DNA from: Elusimicrobia bacterium GWC2_64_44
Lineage (GTDB): Bacteria > Elusimicrobiota > Elusimicrobia > Elusimicrobiales > UBA9959
DNA length: 64,000 nt
Assembly: GCA_001799845.1 (NCBI GenBank)
Contig: MGUG01000030.1
Span: 124,001 to 188,000 of the forward strand
Direction of reading: 5' to 3'
Part shown: piece by piece, positions 51,310-60,212 of the stretch
Position numbering within the stretch: the first letter of the stretch is position 1
Layout: the number at the start of each line of letters is the position of its first letter
Made by a program: the position numbers and the translations under genes
The notes under the pieces: model-generated
Seen by the model: the letters and a program-made list of their open reading frames with translations, nothing else
Database searches by the model: none
Told to the model about the DNA's origin: nothing

Positions 51310-52577
51310 TTTATCACGCCGTGCTTGCGGCCGAGCTCGGCGAAGAGGGCGAGTATGCGGGCGATGTCTTCCGGCGTCAGCGTGCTCATAACGCACAGCC
51401 GCAGCCGGCATTCCTTGCGGCGCACCGCCGGGTAGGTGACGATGTTGGTGTAGACCCCGCGCTCGCGCAGGTCGTTGCAAAGGGCCACCAGCCTGAGCTC
51501 GTCCCCGACGATAACCGGGATGACGGCGGAGCCGCTGCTGCCGGTGTCGAAGCCCAGCGCCTGCAGACCCGACCGCAGCGCGTCTATGTTGCGCCACAGC
51601 TGAGCGCGGCCGGCCTTGTCTTCGGTGAACAGCCGGAAGACCTCGAGCAGGCCCGCGGCTACCGGGGCCGGCAGGCTGGTGGAGAAGAAATAGGTGCGGG
51701 CGTAGAAGCGCAGGTACTGCACTACGGCGGCCGAGCCTGCGCAGTAGCCGCCCAGCCCGCCGGGGGATTTGCTGAGAACGCCCGCTGAGAGATCGATCTT
51801 GCCGGCTACGCCGCACTGCTCGGCGGTGCCGCGGCCGGTCGGGCCCACGATGCCCAGGCCGTGCGCGTCATCCACCATCACGCGGGCCCCGTAGCGCGCC
51901 GCGAGCGCGACTATCTCGCCCAGCGGGGCCAGGTCGCCGGCCATGGAGAAGACGCCGTCAGTTATGATCAGGCGGCCCTTTTTCGCCTCCGGCAGGGCTC
52001 GCAGGGTCTTCTCCAGGTGGCGCATGTTGTTGTGCAGGTAGACCTTGATGTCCGCGCCTGACAGCCGGCACCCGTCGAAGATGGAGGCGTGGTTGGCGGC
52101 GTCGTTTATAACCACGTCGCCCGGTCCGCACAGCGCGGAGATGATGCCGACGTTGGCGGAATAGCCGCAGGGGAACAGGATGGCGTCCTCCGCCCCGTAA
52201 AACTCGGCGATAGCGCGCTCCAGGCGCTTGTGCAGGTCGGTCGTTCCGGCGTAGAGGGAAACGGCGCCGGTGCCGTAGCCGTACTTGTCGCAGGCGGCCT
52301 TGCTGGCGGCCACTACTTCGGGATGGGTGGTCAGGCCGAGGTAGGAATTGGAGCCCAGCATCAGGGCCTCGTGGCGGCGGCCGTCGGCTTCCAGCAGCTC
52401 GGGCTGCCTGGAAGAGGCGCCCAGCAGCTGTACGCCGAGGGCGCTGCCGTAGCTCTGCGCGTAGCTGTGCCCCTTGAAATAGGCGTCCAGCTCGCCGGCC
52501 TTGTCGAAAAGGTCAGCCTGGCCTCCGCCGCCTATAAAATCCTCGAAGACTTTCTGTCCATTATTTTCGGTTGTCAT
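51306..52577 (-). CDS. PLP-dependent alpha-oxoamine synthase (AONS/KBL/SPT-like)
   Basis: 'LGSNSYLGLTTHPEVVAAS', 'VMVDDAHGLGIVGPTGRG', 'SKSPGGLGGYCAG'. Confidence 0.85.
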   Translation of the reverse strand: MTTENNGQKVFEDFIGGGGQADLFDKAGELDAYFKGHSYAQSYGSALGVQLLGASSRQPELLEADGRRHEALMLGSNSYLGLTTHPEVVAASKAACDKYGYGTGAVSLYAGTTDLHKRLERAIAEFYGAEDAILFPCGYSANVGIISALCGPGDVVINDAANHASIFDGCRLSGADIKVYLHNNMRHLEKTLRALPEAKKGRLIITDGVFSMAGDLAPLGEIVALAARYGARVMVDDAHGLGIVGPTGRGTAEQCGVAGKIDLSAGVLSKSPGGLGGYCAGSAAVVQYLRFYARTYFFSTSLPAPVAAGLLEVFRLFTEDKAGRAQLWRNIDALRSGLQALGFDTGSSGSAVIPVIVGDELRLVALCNDLRERGVYTNIVTYPAVRRKECRLRLCVMSTLTPEDIARILALFAELGRKHGVIK

Positions 52578-52580
52578 AAG

Positions 52581-53771
52581 TTAAGCCCCGCAGCGGCACC
52601 TGAGCGGTTCGCCGCTGTCGCAGTATATGGTGCAGAGGTTGCACTGGCTGCAAGTGGAAGCAGTGGAAACGCCATTCATGAACTTGAGCGGCAGGTCCGG
52701 CTCGCGCACCAGCGGCCGGCACAGGCTGACCGCCGCCAGGCCGTGTTCGGCAACGGCGGCCTCCATGGCCGCCGACGAGCGCAGGCCTCCGACGGAGATA
52801 ATGGGCATCGCCGCGGCCCTGGCTATACCGGCGGCTGCCGCCAGGTTGTAATTTTCCTCGTAGGGGATGAGGCGGGCGAGGTGCCGCTTCAGGCAGAAGA
52901 ATTTCCAGAGCGCGAGCGCCGGGCGGGGCAGGCGGTTGAAGAGGGGGTTCACGCGCAGCGCGGTCTCCACCGGCCAGGCCCCGCGCATGATATTGAGCGC
53001 GTACTCCATGGTGCCGTAGCTGATCTCGCAGGCCTCGACGCCCAGGCCTTCCAGCTCTTTGACCGTGCGCGCCGTGCCGTCCACGCGGACGCCGGGCGTA
53101 TTGTCGTCGGCGGCGCTCAGCTTGACCAGCACCGGGAACTCCGTGCCGCAGGCGGCTTTTACGGCGCGTACGGTCTCGCGCAGCAACAGGGACCGCTCGC
53201 CCCAGCGGTCCGTCCTGTTGTTGGTCCACGGGGACAGGAACTGGTGGAGCAGGTAGCCGTGCGCCGCGTGCAGCTGCACGCCGTCGAACCCCGCCCGGCG
53301 GGCGCGCACGGCGGCCGCCGCGAACTCGCCGATCACGCGCAGGATGCCGGCTTCGTCGAGCGGGGAAACCGCCTGGCGGAAATAGCTGCACTTGCGGCCG
53401 GACGCGCCAACGACGGGCAGTCCCGTAACCTCGCGGCGCGTCTGGCGCCCGGCGTGCGCGAGCTGCATGAAGAGCTTGATGTCCGGCGCGGCGGCTTTGG
53501 CGCGGGCAACTATATCGGCCCAGGGCCGGACCTTATCTTCGGCGTCGATACCGCACTGGCCCGGCTGCATGGCCCGCCCCTCCCGGGAGATGAACGCGAA
53601 GCCGGTGACGATGGCGCCGCAGCCTCCCTCGGCCAGGCGGGCGTAAAGCTCGCCCAGCGCTGGCCGCGGGAGGCCGTCGGCGTCGCCCAGCCCCTCGTAG
53701 GTGGCGGCCCGGAGCACCCTGTTGCGGAGGGTTATGTGCTTCAGCCGCAGCGGGGAAAAGAGTTGGCTCAT
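52581..53771 (-). CDS. Old-yellow-enzyme-family oxidoreductase
   Basis: '[16 protein letters not shown]', '[26 protein letters not shown]'; C-terminal Cys cluster. Confidence 0.88.
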   Translation of the reverse strand: MSQLFSPLRLKHITLRNRVLRAATYEGLGDADGLPRPALGELYARLAEGGCGAIVTGFAFISREGRAMQPGQCGIDAEDKVRPWADIVARAKAAAPDIKLFMQLAHAGRQTRREVTGLPVVGASGRKCSYFRQAVSPLDEAGILRVIGEFAAAAVRARRAGFDGVQLHAAHGYLLHQFLSPWTNNRTDRWGERSLLLRETVRAVKAACGTEFPVLVKLSAADDNTPGVRVDGTARTVKELEGLGVEACEISYGTMEYALNIMRGAWPVETALRVNPLFNRLPRPALALWKFFCLKRHLARLIPYEENYNLAAAAGIARAAAMPIISVGGLRSSAAMEAAVAEHGLAAVSLCRPLVREPDLPLKFMNGVSTASTCSQCNLCTIYCDSGEPLRCRCGA

Positions 53772-54760
53772 GCCGGGCTCCCGAACAGCCGCTTTGAGAC
53801 GGCGGCTGTTTCGCGGATATAGCTTTCCAGGGAGCCGGCGCTCCTCGGGCACGGCGGGGGAGCTTTCATTTGCGCCAGGGCCCCGCCGGAGGCCGCGAAG
53901 TAAATTCCGGGCTTGCGGCCGGCGGCGGCCCACCCTACCAGAGTTGCGCCGGCGCGTCGGACCTTCCCGGCCGCCGCCGCGCCCAGGCCGGCCGGCAGGG
54001 CGAACAGCAGTTCGTATTCGCCTGCGCCGCCCAGCAGGAAAGCCCCTGGGTGCAGGCCCGCCCGCGCGGCGGCGCTCTCTACCCCCGGCGCGAACGGCAC
54101 TGCGGACAGGTCTATTTCGAACCGGAAGCGCGGGTTGCGCCGCAGCAGCAGCCACATGGCGTCGGCCAGGCCGCCGCTGGTGTCTACGCAGGCGGCGGCC
54201 CGGCCGCGCAGCGCGCGGGACTCTGGCAGCCGCAGCTCGAAGCGCGGCGTGGGCAGTCCCCGCAGGGCAGCCAGGTTGGCGTCGCCCAGGCGCCCGGTGA
54301 CCCAGAGCGTATAGTCTCCCGGCGGCAGGTCGTGACCGATGGGCCGGCGCGGGGCGGGGCCCATGGCGAAGCCGGTATAGCGCCAGGTTTCAGCGCGCCC
54401 CAGGTCTCCGCCGCAAAGAGAGCACCCCGCGGCCGCCAGGGCTTTGCGCAGGCCTGCGGAGAGCCCTTTGGCGAAGCCTTCCCCGCCGCGCTCCGGCAGC
54501 ACCAGCGCCTGCATGAACAATTCGGGCTCGGCGCCGCAGGCCAGCAGATCGCTGAGCGTCGCCACGGCCAGGTTCCAGCCGAGCGCCTCCGGTGCGCCGG
54601 AGAAATGGTCTTCCTCCGGCGAGAATTCGTCCATCGTAAGGCACCAGCGCCGGCCCCCTATGTTCAGCACTTCGGCGTCAGAGCCGAAGAGGGCATTGGA
54701 CTGCCGCGGGCTCCTGGGGAACCGCGCGGCCAGCCTGGTTATCAGGTCGTATTCGTTCAT
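53768..54760 (-). CDS. ThiL/AIR-synthase-related kinase-like protein
   Basis: '[31 protein letters not shown]', '[12 protein letters not shown]', '[16 protein letters not shown]'. Confidence 0.75.
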   Translation of the reverse strand: MNEYDLITRLAARFPRSPRQSNALFGSDAEVLNIGGRRWCLTMDEFSPEEDHFSGAPEALGWNLAVATLSDLLACGAEPELFMQALVLPERGGEGFAKGLSAGLRKALAAAGCSLCGGDLGRAETWRYTGFAMGPAPRRPIGHDLPPGDYTLWVTGRLGDANLAALRGLPTPRFELRLPESRALRGRAAACVDTSGGLADAMWLLLRRNPRFRFEIDLSAVPFAPGVESAAARAGLHPGAFLLGGAGEYELLFALPAGLGAAAAGKVRRAGATLVGWAAAGRKPGIYFAASGGALAQMKAPPPCPRSAGSLESYIRETAAVSKRLFGSPA

Positions 54761-55668
54761 GGGCGGGCGCCTATGAGCCGGTAAGCCCGGGGGAGGACCG
54801 CTATCTCGGCCGGCAGCAGCCCGCGCGGATCGCCGTCGAACTCAACTTCGCAGGGCGCGGCTGAGCGAACCTCTATCCTGGAGCAGAACCGCAGAAAAAC
54901 GGAAGGGTCGGCCGCCACCGCGCCGGAGTAGAAGCCCGGCACCAGGCGCAGCAGGCCCAGGCGGGTCCGGCCGTGCACGGCCAGCGCGCAGAGCCGCCCG
55001 TCGTCGGGGCGCAGGTCGAGCGCCAGCTTCAGGCCTGACGCTATCTGCGGGTTCTTGGCCACGGTCAGGTTATCCACGGCCCGCAAAGGATAAGCCTGCC
55101 CGTCGAGGACGAGCGTAAGGTCAGGCGCGCTCTTGCCGGCCAGCGCCCGCAGCACGGCCAGCCCGGTGCCCCCGGCGTCGCCCAGCCAGCGGCGGTAGGT
55201 ATTGGCCCGGCGCGCCACGGCGGCCCCGAGCCCGATATTGCTGCTGCAGCCGAAATGCGCGGTAAGCCCGGCGCCGTCGTAACCGCGGTAAGTTATGCGC
55301 GCGGCGTCGCGGGGCGCGGACGCGCCTTCGAGCAGGGCCCGCAGGGCGCCCTCCGGTTCCGTTGGAACGCCGTTGAAGCGGCAGAAGTCGGGACTGGTCC
55401 CGGTGTAGAGCACCCCCAGCTCCGGGTCGGGCCTGCCGGCCTGCAGCAGCCCGTCCAGCGCGCCGTTGATGGTGCCGTCCCCGCCTACGGCCACCGGCGT
55501 TTCGTCGGGCGCAGCTTCGCGGGCCAGCCGCACGGCGTCACAGGGAGCCGCCGTAACGGCGCACCGGAAGCGGACGCCGGCGGAGGTCAGGCGCTCCTGC
55601 AGCCAGGGCCACAGGGCGCGCCCCCTGCCGGAGCGCGACCCGGGATTCATGATCAGCAATAATTTCAT
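54757..55668 (-). CDS. Diacylglycerol/sphingoid-base kinase-family protein
   Basis: 'MKLLLIMNPGSRSGRG', 'VAVGGDGTINGALDGLL', 'LGVLYTGTSPDFCR'. Confidence 0.85.
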   Translation of the reverse strand: MKLLLIMNPGSRSGRGRALWPWLQERLTSAGVRFRCAVTAAPCDAVRLAREAAPDETPVAVGGDGTINGALDGLLQAGRPDPELGVLYTGTSPDFCRFNGVPTEPEGALRALLEGASAPRDAARITYRGYDGAGLTAHFGCSSNIGLGAAVARRANTYRRWLGDAGGTGLAVLRALAGKSAPDLTLVLDGQAYPLRAVDNLTVAKNPQIASGLKLALDLRPDDGRLCALAVHGRTRLGLLRLVPGFYSGAVAADPSVFLRFCSRIEVRSAAPCEVEFDGDPRGLLPAEIAVLPRAYRLIGARP

Positions 55669-56960
55669 CGCTTGTAGATGCCCAGTTTCTTATACAGCGG
55701 CGTCGGGCGGCCGCGGGTCCAGCCCTCTACCAGGGCCTTGGTGACCGGCCACGGCAGCGGGGTCCGCTCCAGCTTCTGCTCGCGGAACAGCCGCTCTATC
55801 TCCCCGGACTGGGTGCAGCAGAGCCAGTCGGAGCAGGGCTCCGGGAAATAGGCGCGCATGCGCTGCATGATGACCCGCAGCGGTTCCTCGCGCAGGTTGC
55901 CGAAGGAAAGGTTAAGGAACTCGCAGGGCTGTACCTCGCCGTAGGCGTTGAGGTAGAAGCGGTCCACGCCGCCGGCGGTGCAGCCCAGGCGGGTTTCCTG
56001 CTCCTCCAGCACCTGGGAGACCAGGCAGGGATAGCCGCCGGGGCTGGAATTATACCGCCGGTGCAGGGCGCGCACCTGCTCTATCACGGCGGGGTCCTGC
56101 TGCATGTTCTCTTTGCGGCCCAGCCAGTTGCCGGCCGGCTTGGGGTGGATGAGCTGCACGAAATCCGCGCCGAGCTCACGTGCCAGGTCCATCAGCCGCT
56201 CCAGCCCGCCGGCCCGGAGTTCGCCCTCGGAGAGCACGCTGTTGACCGCCACAGCGACGCCGGCGGCGCGGAAAAAGCGCGCGGCGCCGCAGGCCGTCTC
56301 GAAAGAGCCGGGCACGCCGGTAAGGGCGTCGTGCGCGGCGGGGGAGGGGGAATGTACGGAGATCATGACGCCGAACAGGCGGGCGGCCTTCAGCTCCCGC
56401 AGGCCCTCCGGAGTCAGGCCCGCGCCGGTGGTGTTGATCCACAGCTCGGAGCGGTCGTCTATGGCGCGCAGCAGGTTCAGGAGGCGCGGCAGGCGCAGCA
56501 GCGGCTCGCCGCCCTCGATATCGAACATCGCCACGCCGAGGTCCTGCATGCCGCGGGCCGCGCCCAGCAGCAGGTCCTCGGGCAGGTCTTCGCCGCCGTC
56601 GCGGTGCTGGTAGCAGTGCGAGCACTTGTACGAGCAGGCCTTGGTCATGGAGAAGACCACCGTCAGCGGCATCGGCGGGGAGACCAGGAGCTTCGATTCG
56701 AGCGCGCAGAAGAAGGCGCGCGAGGGCCAGGCGGGCAGGTAGAGGTCTATCTTCCAGCCGCCAGGCGTGAGCACGGGCTTGTTGTCGCGGAAGACCAGCA
56801 GCAGGCGCAGCGCGCGGACGAGGAATCGCGCGTAGGCGGGAAGCGACCAGCCGAAGCGGCCGGGCCGCAGGGCGTAGCGCGCGGCCGCGTGCAGCGCTAT
56901 GCGCAGGTAGAGCAGGGCCTGGCCCGCCCCGGTGAGAAAGCGGCCGTCAGGACCTGGCAT
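55665..56960 (-). CDS. Radical SAM/SPASM-like protein
   Basis: 'MTKACSYKCSHCYQH' CxxxCxxC; C-terminal 'GCTAGGVDRFYLNAYGEVQPC'; start at 56960 limits overlap with UbiA (56996 also possible). Confidence 0.85.
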   Translation of the reverse strand: MPGPDGRFLTGAGQALLYLRIALHAAARYALRPGRFGWSLPAYARFLVRALRLLLVFRDNKPVLTPGGWKIDLYLPAWPSRAFFCALESKLLVSPPMPLTVVFSMTKACSYKCSHCYQHRDGGEDLPEDLLLGAARGMQDLGVAMFDIEGGEPLLRLPRLLNLLRAIDDRSELWINTTGAGLTPEGLRELKAARLFGVMISVHSPSPAAHDALTGVPGSFETACGAARFFRAAGVAVAVNSVLSEGELRAGGLERLMDLARELGADFVQLIHPKPAGNWLGRKENMQQDPAVIEQVRALHRRYNSSPGGYPCLVSQVLEEQETRLGCTAGGVDRFYLNAYGEVQPCEFLNLSFGNLREEPLRVIMQRMRAYFPEPCSDWLCCTQSGEIERLFREQKLERTPLPWPVTKALVEGWTRGRPTPLYKKLGIYKR

Positions 56961-57948
56961 CTTTATAAAGGTCGAAGAGGAACCCGACGAAGACATAGCT
57001 GGCGGCGAAGAGGTAGAGCGCCAGGGTCCCGTTGAAGATGGCTATCAGCGTGACCTGGCCCGCCACGCAGGCCCTGATGTTGGTGACAAGGCTGAAATAG
57101 GTGCGCCGGCCCTGCGGATGCATATAGTAGAGCACCGCCGTCCAGAACTGCAGGAACACCGTCATCACGCCGCAGAAGACGAAGTTCTGCGCGTAGAGGA
57201 TGTCGCCGCTGGGGATCCAGCCGGTCCAGACGAACAGCAGGAAGAGGATGGTGGGCAGGAAGGCGCCCAGCACGCCGGCCACGCGCGCCGTGCGCAGGCC
57301 GTGCCGGACGATGAAGGTGTTCTTGCCGGCGGCCTTGTCGCCGGTATAGTCCTTAAAATAGGTGAAGTAGGTCATCAGGCCGTTCATCACCGTGACGAGA
57401 ATGAAGACGCTGACGCGGTTGGTGGTGAACGCGGGGGAAGGCACCGGGCCCGCCGCGAGGAAGCCGTAGATGGTGCACATCGCTATCGACAGGCCGAAGA
57501 TCAGGTTGCCGGTCAGCGACCAGGCCTTCGCGTACTCATAAAGGACGTTGAGCAGTACGCCGAGCAGGATGGGAATGACCGACCAGGGGTTCAGGAACCA
57601 GGACAGCACCACCACGCCCGCCATCAGCACGGCGGAAAGGCGCACGGCGAGGGCGGCATTCAGTTCGCCCGTCACCATGGGCCGGTTGGGCGCGTTGATG
57701 CGGTCCTCGGGCAGGCCCAGGTAGTCGTTGATGATCTGGTTGATGCCCCAGCTCAGGAAGAGGATGGCCAGGATGCCGATGTTCCGGACGCTCAACTCCG
57801 GGGTGGCGGAGATGTAGGAGTAGAACGAGACCCCTATCCACCCGGCGATGCCGGTGACGAAGGCGTAGTAGAGCCGCATGGAGCTGATATACGCCAGCGC
57901 GAAGGCCGCGGGCCCGGTTCTTTTTGTCGCGCTCTTTGTTCCGCTCAC
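56947..57948 (-). CDS. UbiA-family prenyltransferase
   Basis: Polytopic; 'NQIINDYLGLPEDRINAPNRPMVTGEL' (NDxxD-type), 'YFKDYTGDKAAGKNTF' second motif. Confidence 0.9.
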   Translation of the reverse strand: MSGTKSATKRTGPAAFALAYISSMRLYYAFVTGIAGWIGVSFYSYISATPELSVRNIGILAILFLSWGINQIINDYLGLPEDRINAPNRPMVTGELNAALAVRLSAVLMAGVVVLSWFLNPWSVIPILLGVLLNVLYEYAKAWSLTGNLIFGLSIAMCTIYGFLAAGPVPSPAFTTNRVSVFILVTVMNGLMTYFTYFKDYTGDKAAGKNTFIVRHGLRTARVAGVLGAFLPTILFLLFVWTGWIPSGDILYAQNFVFCGVMTVFLQFWTAVLYYMHPQGRRTYFSLVTNIRACVAGQVTLIAIFNGTLALYLFAASYVFVGFLFDLYKDARS

Positions 57949-58004
57949 GGTAATCCCCTTTAAAAATAAATTATATCAAGAAAGCGGCGGGCGGGCCGCG
58001 GAAT

Positions 58005-58034
58005 AAAAAAGCCCGGGCTGCCCCGGGCTTTTTC
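58005..58034. terminator. Bidirectional intrinsic terminator
   Basis: AAAAAAGCCCGGG-CTGC-CCCGGGCTTTTT. Confidence 0.85.
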
Positions 58035-58048
58035 GGCGCCGCCGCGGC

Positions 58049-59389
58049 TTACGGCAGCTTGACTATGCCGCTGGCCTGGCGGACCTCTACGTCCTTGATG
58101 GCGCGCTTGATCATGGTCTCGGCGCTCTTGCGGAGTTCGGCCTCCGTCAGTATCTTGCGGGCCAGGCCCTGCTCTATGGCCTTCAGGCCCACGGCCACGG
58201 CCTCGTCGATATAGACCTCCGGCTCGTCCATGTGCGGCAGCAGGTAGTCCTCGCTCATCTTGCCCTTCTTTACCACGTAGCCCGCCAGCGCCTCGGCGGC
58301 GGCGACGCACATCTCGTCGGTGATGGTCTTGGCCTGCACGTCGAGCGCGCCGCGGAAGATGCCGGGGAACCCGAGGGAGTTGTTGACCTGGTTGGGGAAG
58401 TCGGAGCGGCCGGTGCCCACCACTTTAGCGCCGGCTTCCTTGGCGTCCCAGGGCCACATCTCCGGGATGGGGTTGGCGGTCAGGAAGCAGATGGCGTCCT
58501 TGGCCATGGTGGCCACCCACTCTTTCTTAATGATGTCGGGGCCGGGGGTGGAGGCGGCGCTCAGGACGTCCGCGCCCTTCAGCGCGTCCGGCAGCTTGCC
58601 CACGATCTGCGCGCCGTTGGTGACCTGGCACATATGCCATTTCTCGCGGTGGTCCTTCAGGTCGGTGCGGCCCTTGTGCAGCGTACCCTTGGAGTCGACG
58701 TAAACGAGGTTCTCCGGCTTGGCGCCGTAATGCATGTAGAGGGTGCCGATGCGGATATTGGCCGCGCCAGCGCCGAACAGGACGATCTTGACGTCCTTAA
58801 TGCTCTTCTTGACGATCTTGAGGGCGTTAATGAGGCCGGCCAGGCAGACCGTCGCCGTGCCCTGCTGGTCGTCGTGCCAGACGGGAATGGTCATGGTGCG
58901 GCGCAGCTCGTCGAGGATGTCGAAGCACTTGGGCTGGGCTATGTCCTCCAGGTTGATGCCGCCGAAGGAGGGGGCGAGCAGCTGCACGGTGCGGATGATC
59001 TCCTTAGGGTCCTTGGTGGCCAGACAGATGGGGAAGGCGTCCACGCCGCCGAGATACTTGAAGATGAGGCCCTTGCCCTCCATCACGGGGAGGCCGGCCT
59101 CGGGGCCGATGTCGCCCAGTCCCAGCACGCGGGTGCCGTCCGAGACCACGGCCACCATGTTGCCCTTATTGGTATGCTCGTAGACCTTCTCGGGGTGTGC
59201 CTGTATATCCTTGCAGACTGAGGCCACGCCGGGGGTGTACCAGATGGCAAAATCGTTGATGTCGCGGATGCAGCATTTGGGGGAAACTTCCACTTTTCCT
59301 TTATAGAAAGGGTGCAGCTGCATCGCGTCTTCGGCGGGCTTATTGGCCTTCTTCAGCAGTTCTTCCTTGGAAACTTTCACATTGGACAT
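58049..59389 (-). CDS. Malic enzyme
   Basis: 'YTPGVASVCKDI', 'PVWHDDQQGTATVCLAGLINAL', 'IVLFGAGAANIRIG'; ATG at 59389 (MSNVKVSKEEL). Confidence 0.93.
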   Translation of the reverse strand: MSNVKVSKEELLKKANKPAEDAMQLHPFYKGKVEVSPKCCIRDINDFAIWYTPGVASVCKDIQAHPEKVYEHTNKGNMVAVVSDGTRVLGLGDIGPEAGLPVMEGKGLIFKYLGGVDAFPICLATKDPKEIIRTVQLLAPSFGGINLEDIAQPKCFDILDELRRTMTIPVWHDDQQGTATVCLAGLINALKIVKKSIKDVKIVLFGAGAANIRIGTLYMHYGAKPENLVYVDSKGTLHKGRTDLKDHREKWHMCQVTNGAQIVGKLPDALKGADVLSAASTPGPDIIKKEWVATMAKDAICFLTANPIPEMWPWDAKEAGAKVVGTGRSDFPNQVNNSLGFPGIFRGALDVQAKTITDEMCVAAAEALAGYVVKKGKMSEDYLLPHMDEPEVYIDEAVAVGLKAIEQGLARKILTEAELRKSAETMIKRAIKDVEVRQASGIVKLP

Positions 59390-59538
59390 TTTTAACCCCT
59401 TTACCCGCGGAAATTGCGCGATTACATTGAGAATTGTAGTAAACAAAATTTGTCTTTACAACAACTTTTTGATATACTTTTCGTGTTCACCCGAAGGCCC
59501 TTGGCCCCCGGTGAAGAAACCAGCCCGCCAACGATTTT

Positions 59539-59611
59539 GGCACCGTAGCTCAGGGGTTAGAGCGGGCGTTTCATAAGCGCTAGGTCGGAGGTTCGAGACC
59601 TCCCGGTGCCA
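59539..59611 (+). tRNA. tRNA-Met (anticodon CAT)
   Basis: Acceptor GGCACCG/CGGTGCC, D-arm GCTC..GAGC, anticodon loop TTCATAA, T-arm GGAGG-TTCGAGA-CCTCC; no encoded CCA. Confidence 0.93.
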
Positions 59612-59685
59612 CAGATTTTCAACGCAGCCCTGTCCCGCAGACACAGTGCACAGCGGGACGGGGTTTTGTTTAAACGGGGGGAAGA

Positions 59686-60156
59686 ATGACAGACACATAC
59701 CTGACCAAAGACGGCTTTGAGAAGCTGCAGGCCGAGCTTTTGGAACTCAAGAAACAGAAAAACGACCTTTCCGTGGAGATCAACGACGCCCGGGAGCAGG
59801 GCGACCTGAAAGAGAACGCCGGCTACATCTACGGCAAACAGAAACAGAGCCAGCTCATGGCCCGCATCAACGAGATGGAGCTGCGCCTGCGCTCGGCCAA
59901 GATCGTGGACAACATGGCCGTCAACAAGGACCAGGTCAGCCTGGGCGCCACCGTGACCATGCGCGACGAGAACACCAAGGCCACGCTGGTCTACACCCTG
60001 TCCAGCGCCGACGAGGCCGACCCGGCCGAAGGGCGCATCTCGGTCAGTTCGCCGCTGGCCCAGGGGCTGCTCGGCTCTACTGTCGGCGCCTCGGTAAAGG
60101 TGCGCCTGCCCAGCGGCGAGAAGCACCTGGCCATCCTAAAGGTGGAGTACAAGTGA
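59686..60156 (+). CDS. greA: Transcription elongation factor GreA/GreB family
   Basis: 'YLTKDGFEKLQAELLELKKQK', 'AREQGDLKENAGYIYGKQKQ', 'SPLAQGLLGSTVG'. Confidence 0.93.
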   Translation: MTDTYLTKDGFEKLQAELLELKKQKNDLSVEINDAREQGDLKENAGYIYGKQKQSQLMARINEMELRLRSAKIVDNMAVNKDQVSLGATVTMRDENTKATLVYTLSSADEADPAEGRISVSSPLAQGLLGSTVGASVKVRLPSGEKHLAILKVEYK

Positions 60157-60212
60157 ATTTTGTTATAATTTTTGAAAGTCCTTCGCGAATTTTGCGCGGC
60201 TAGGAGACAGCT

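Noticed and set aside
51306-52577. Assigning bioF (biotin synthesis) to the alpha-oxoamine synthase
   Set aside because: No other biotin genes nearby and the neighbours are lipid-type enzymes; the family contains several activities that cannot be separated by eye.
59539-59611. Initiator tRNA-fMet or tRNA-Ile2 assignment
   Set aside because: The acceptor starts with a normal G-C pair and the anticodon stem lacks the three consecutive G-C pairs of initiators; lysidine-type Ile2 cannot be excluded from sequence alone, so Met(CAT) is kept as the conservative call.
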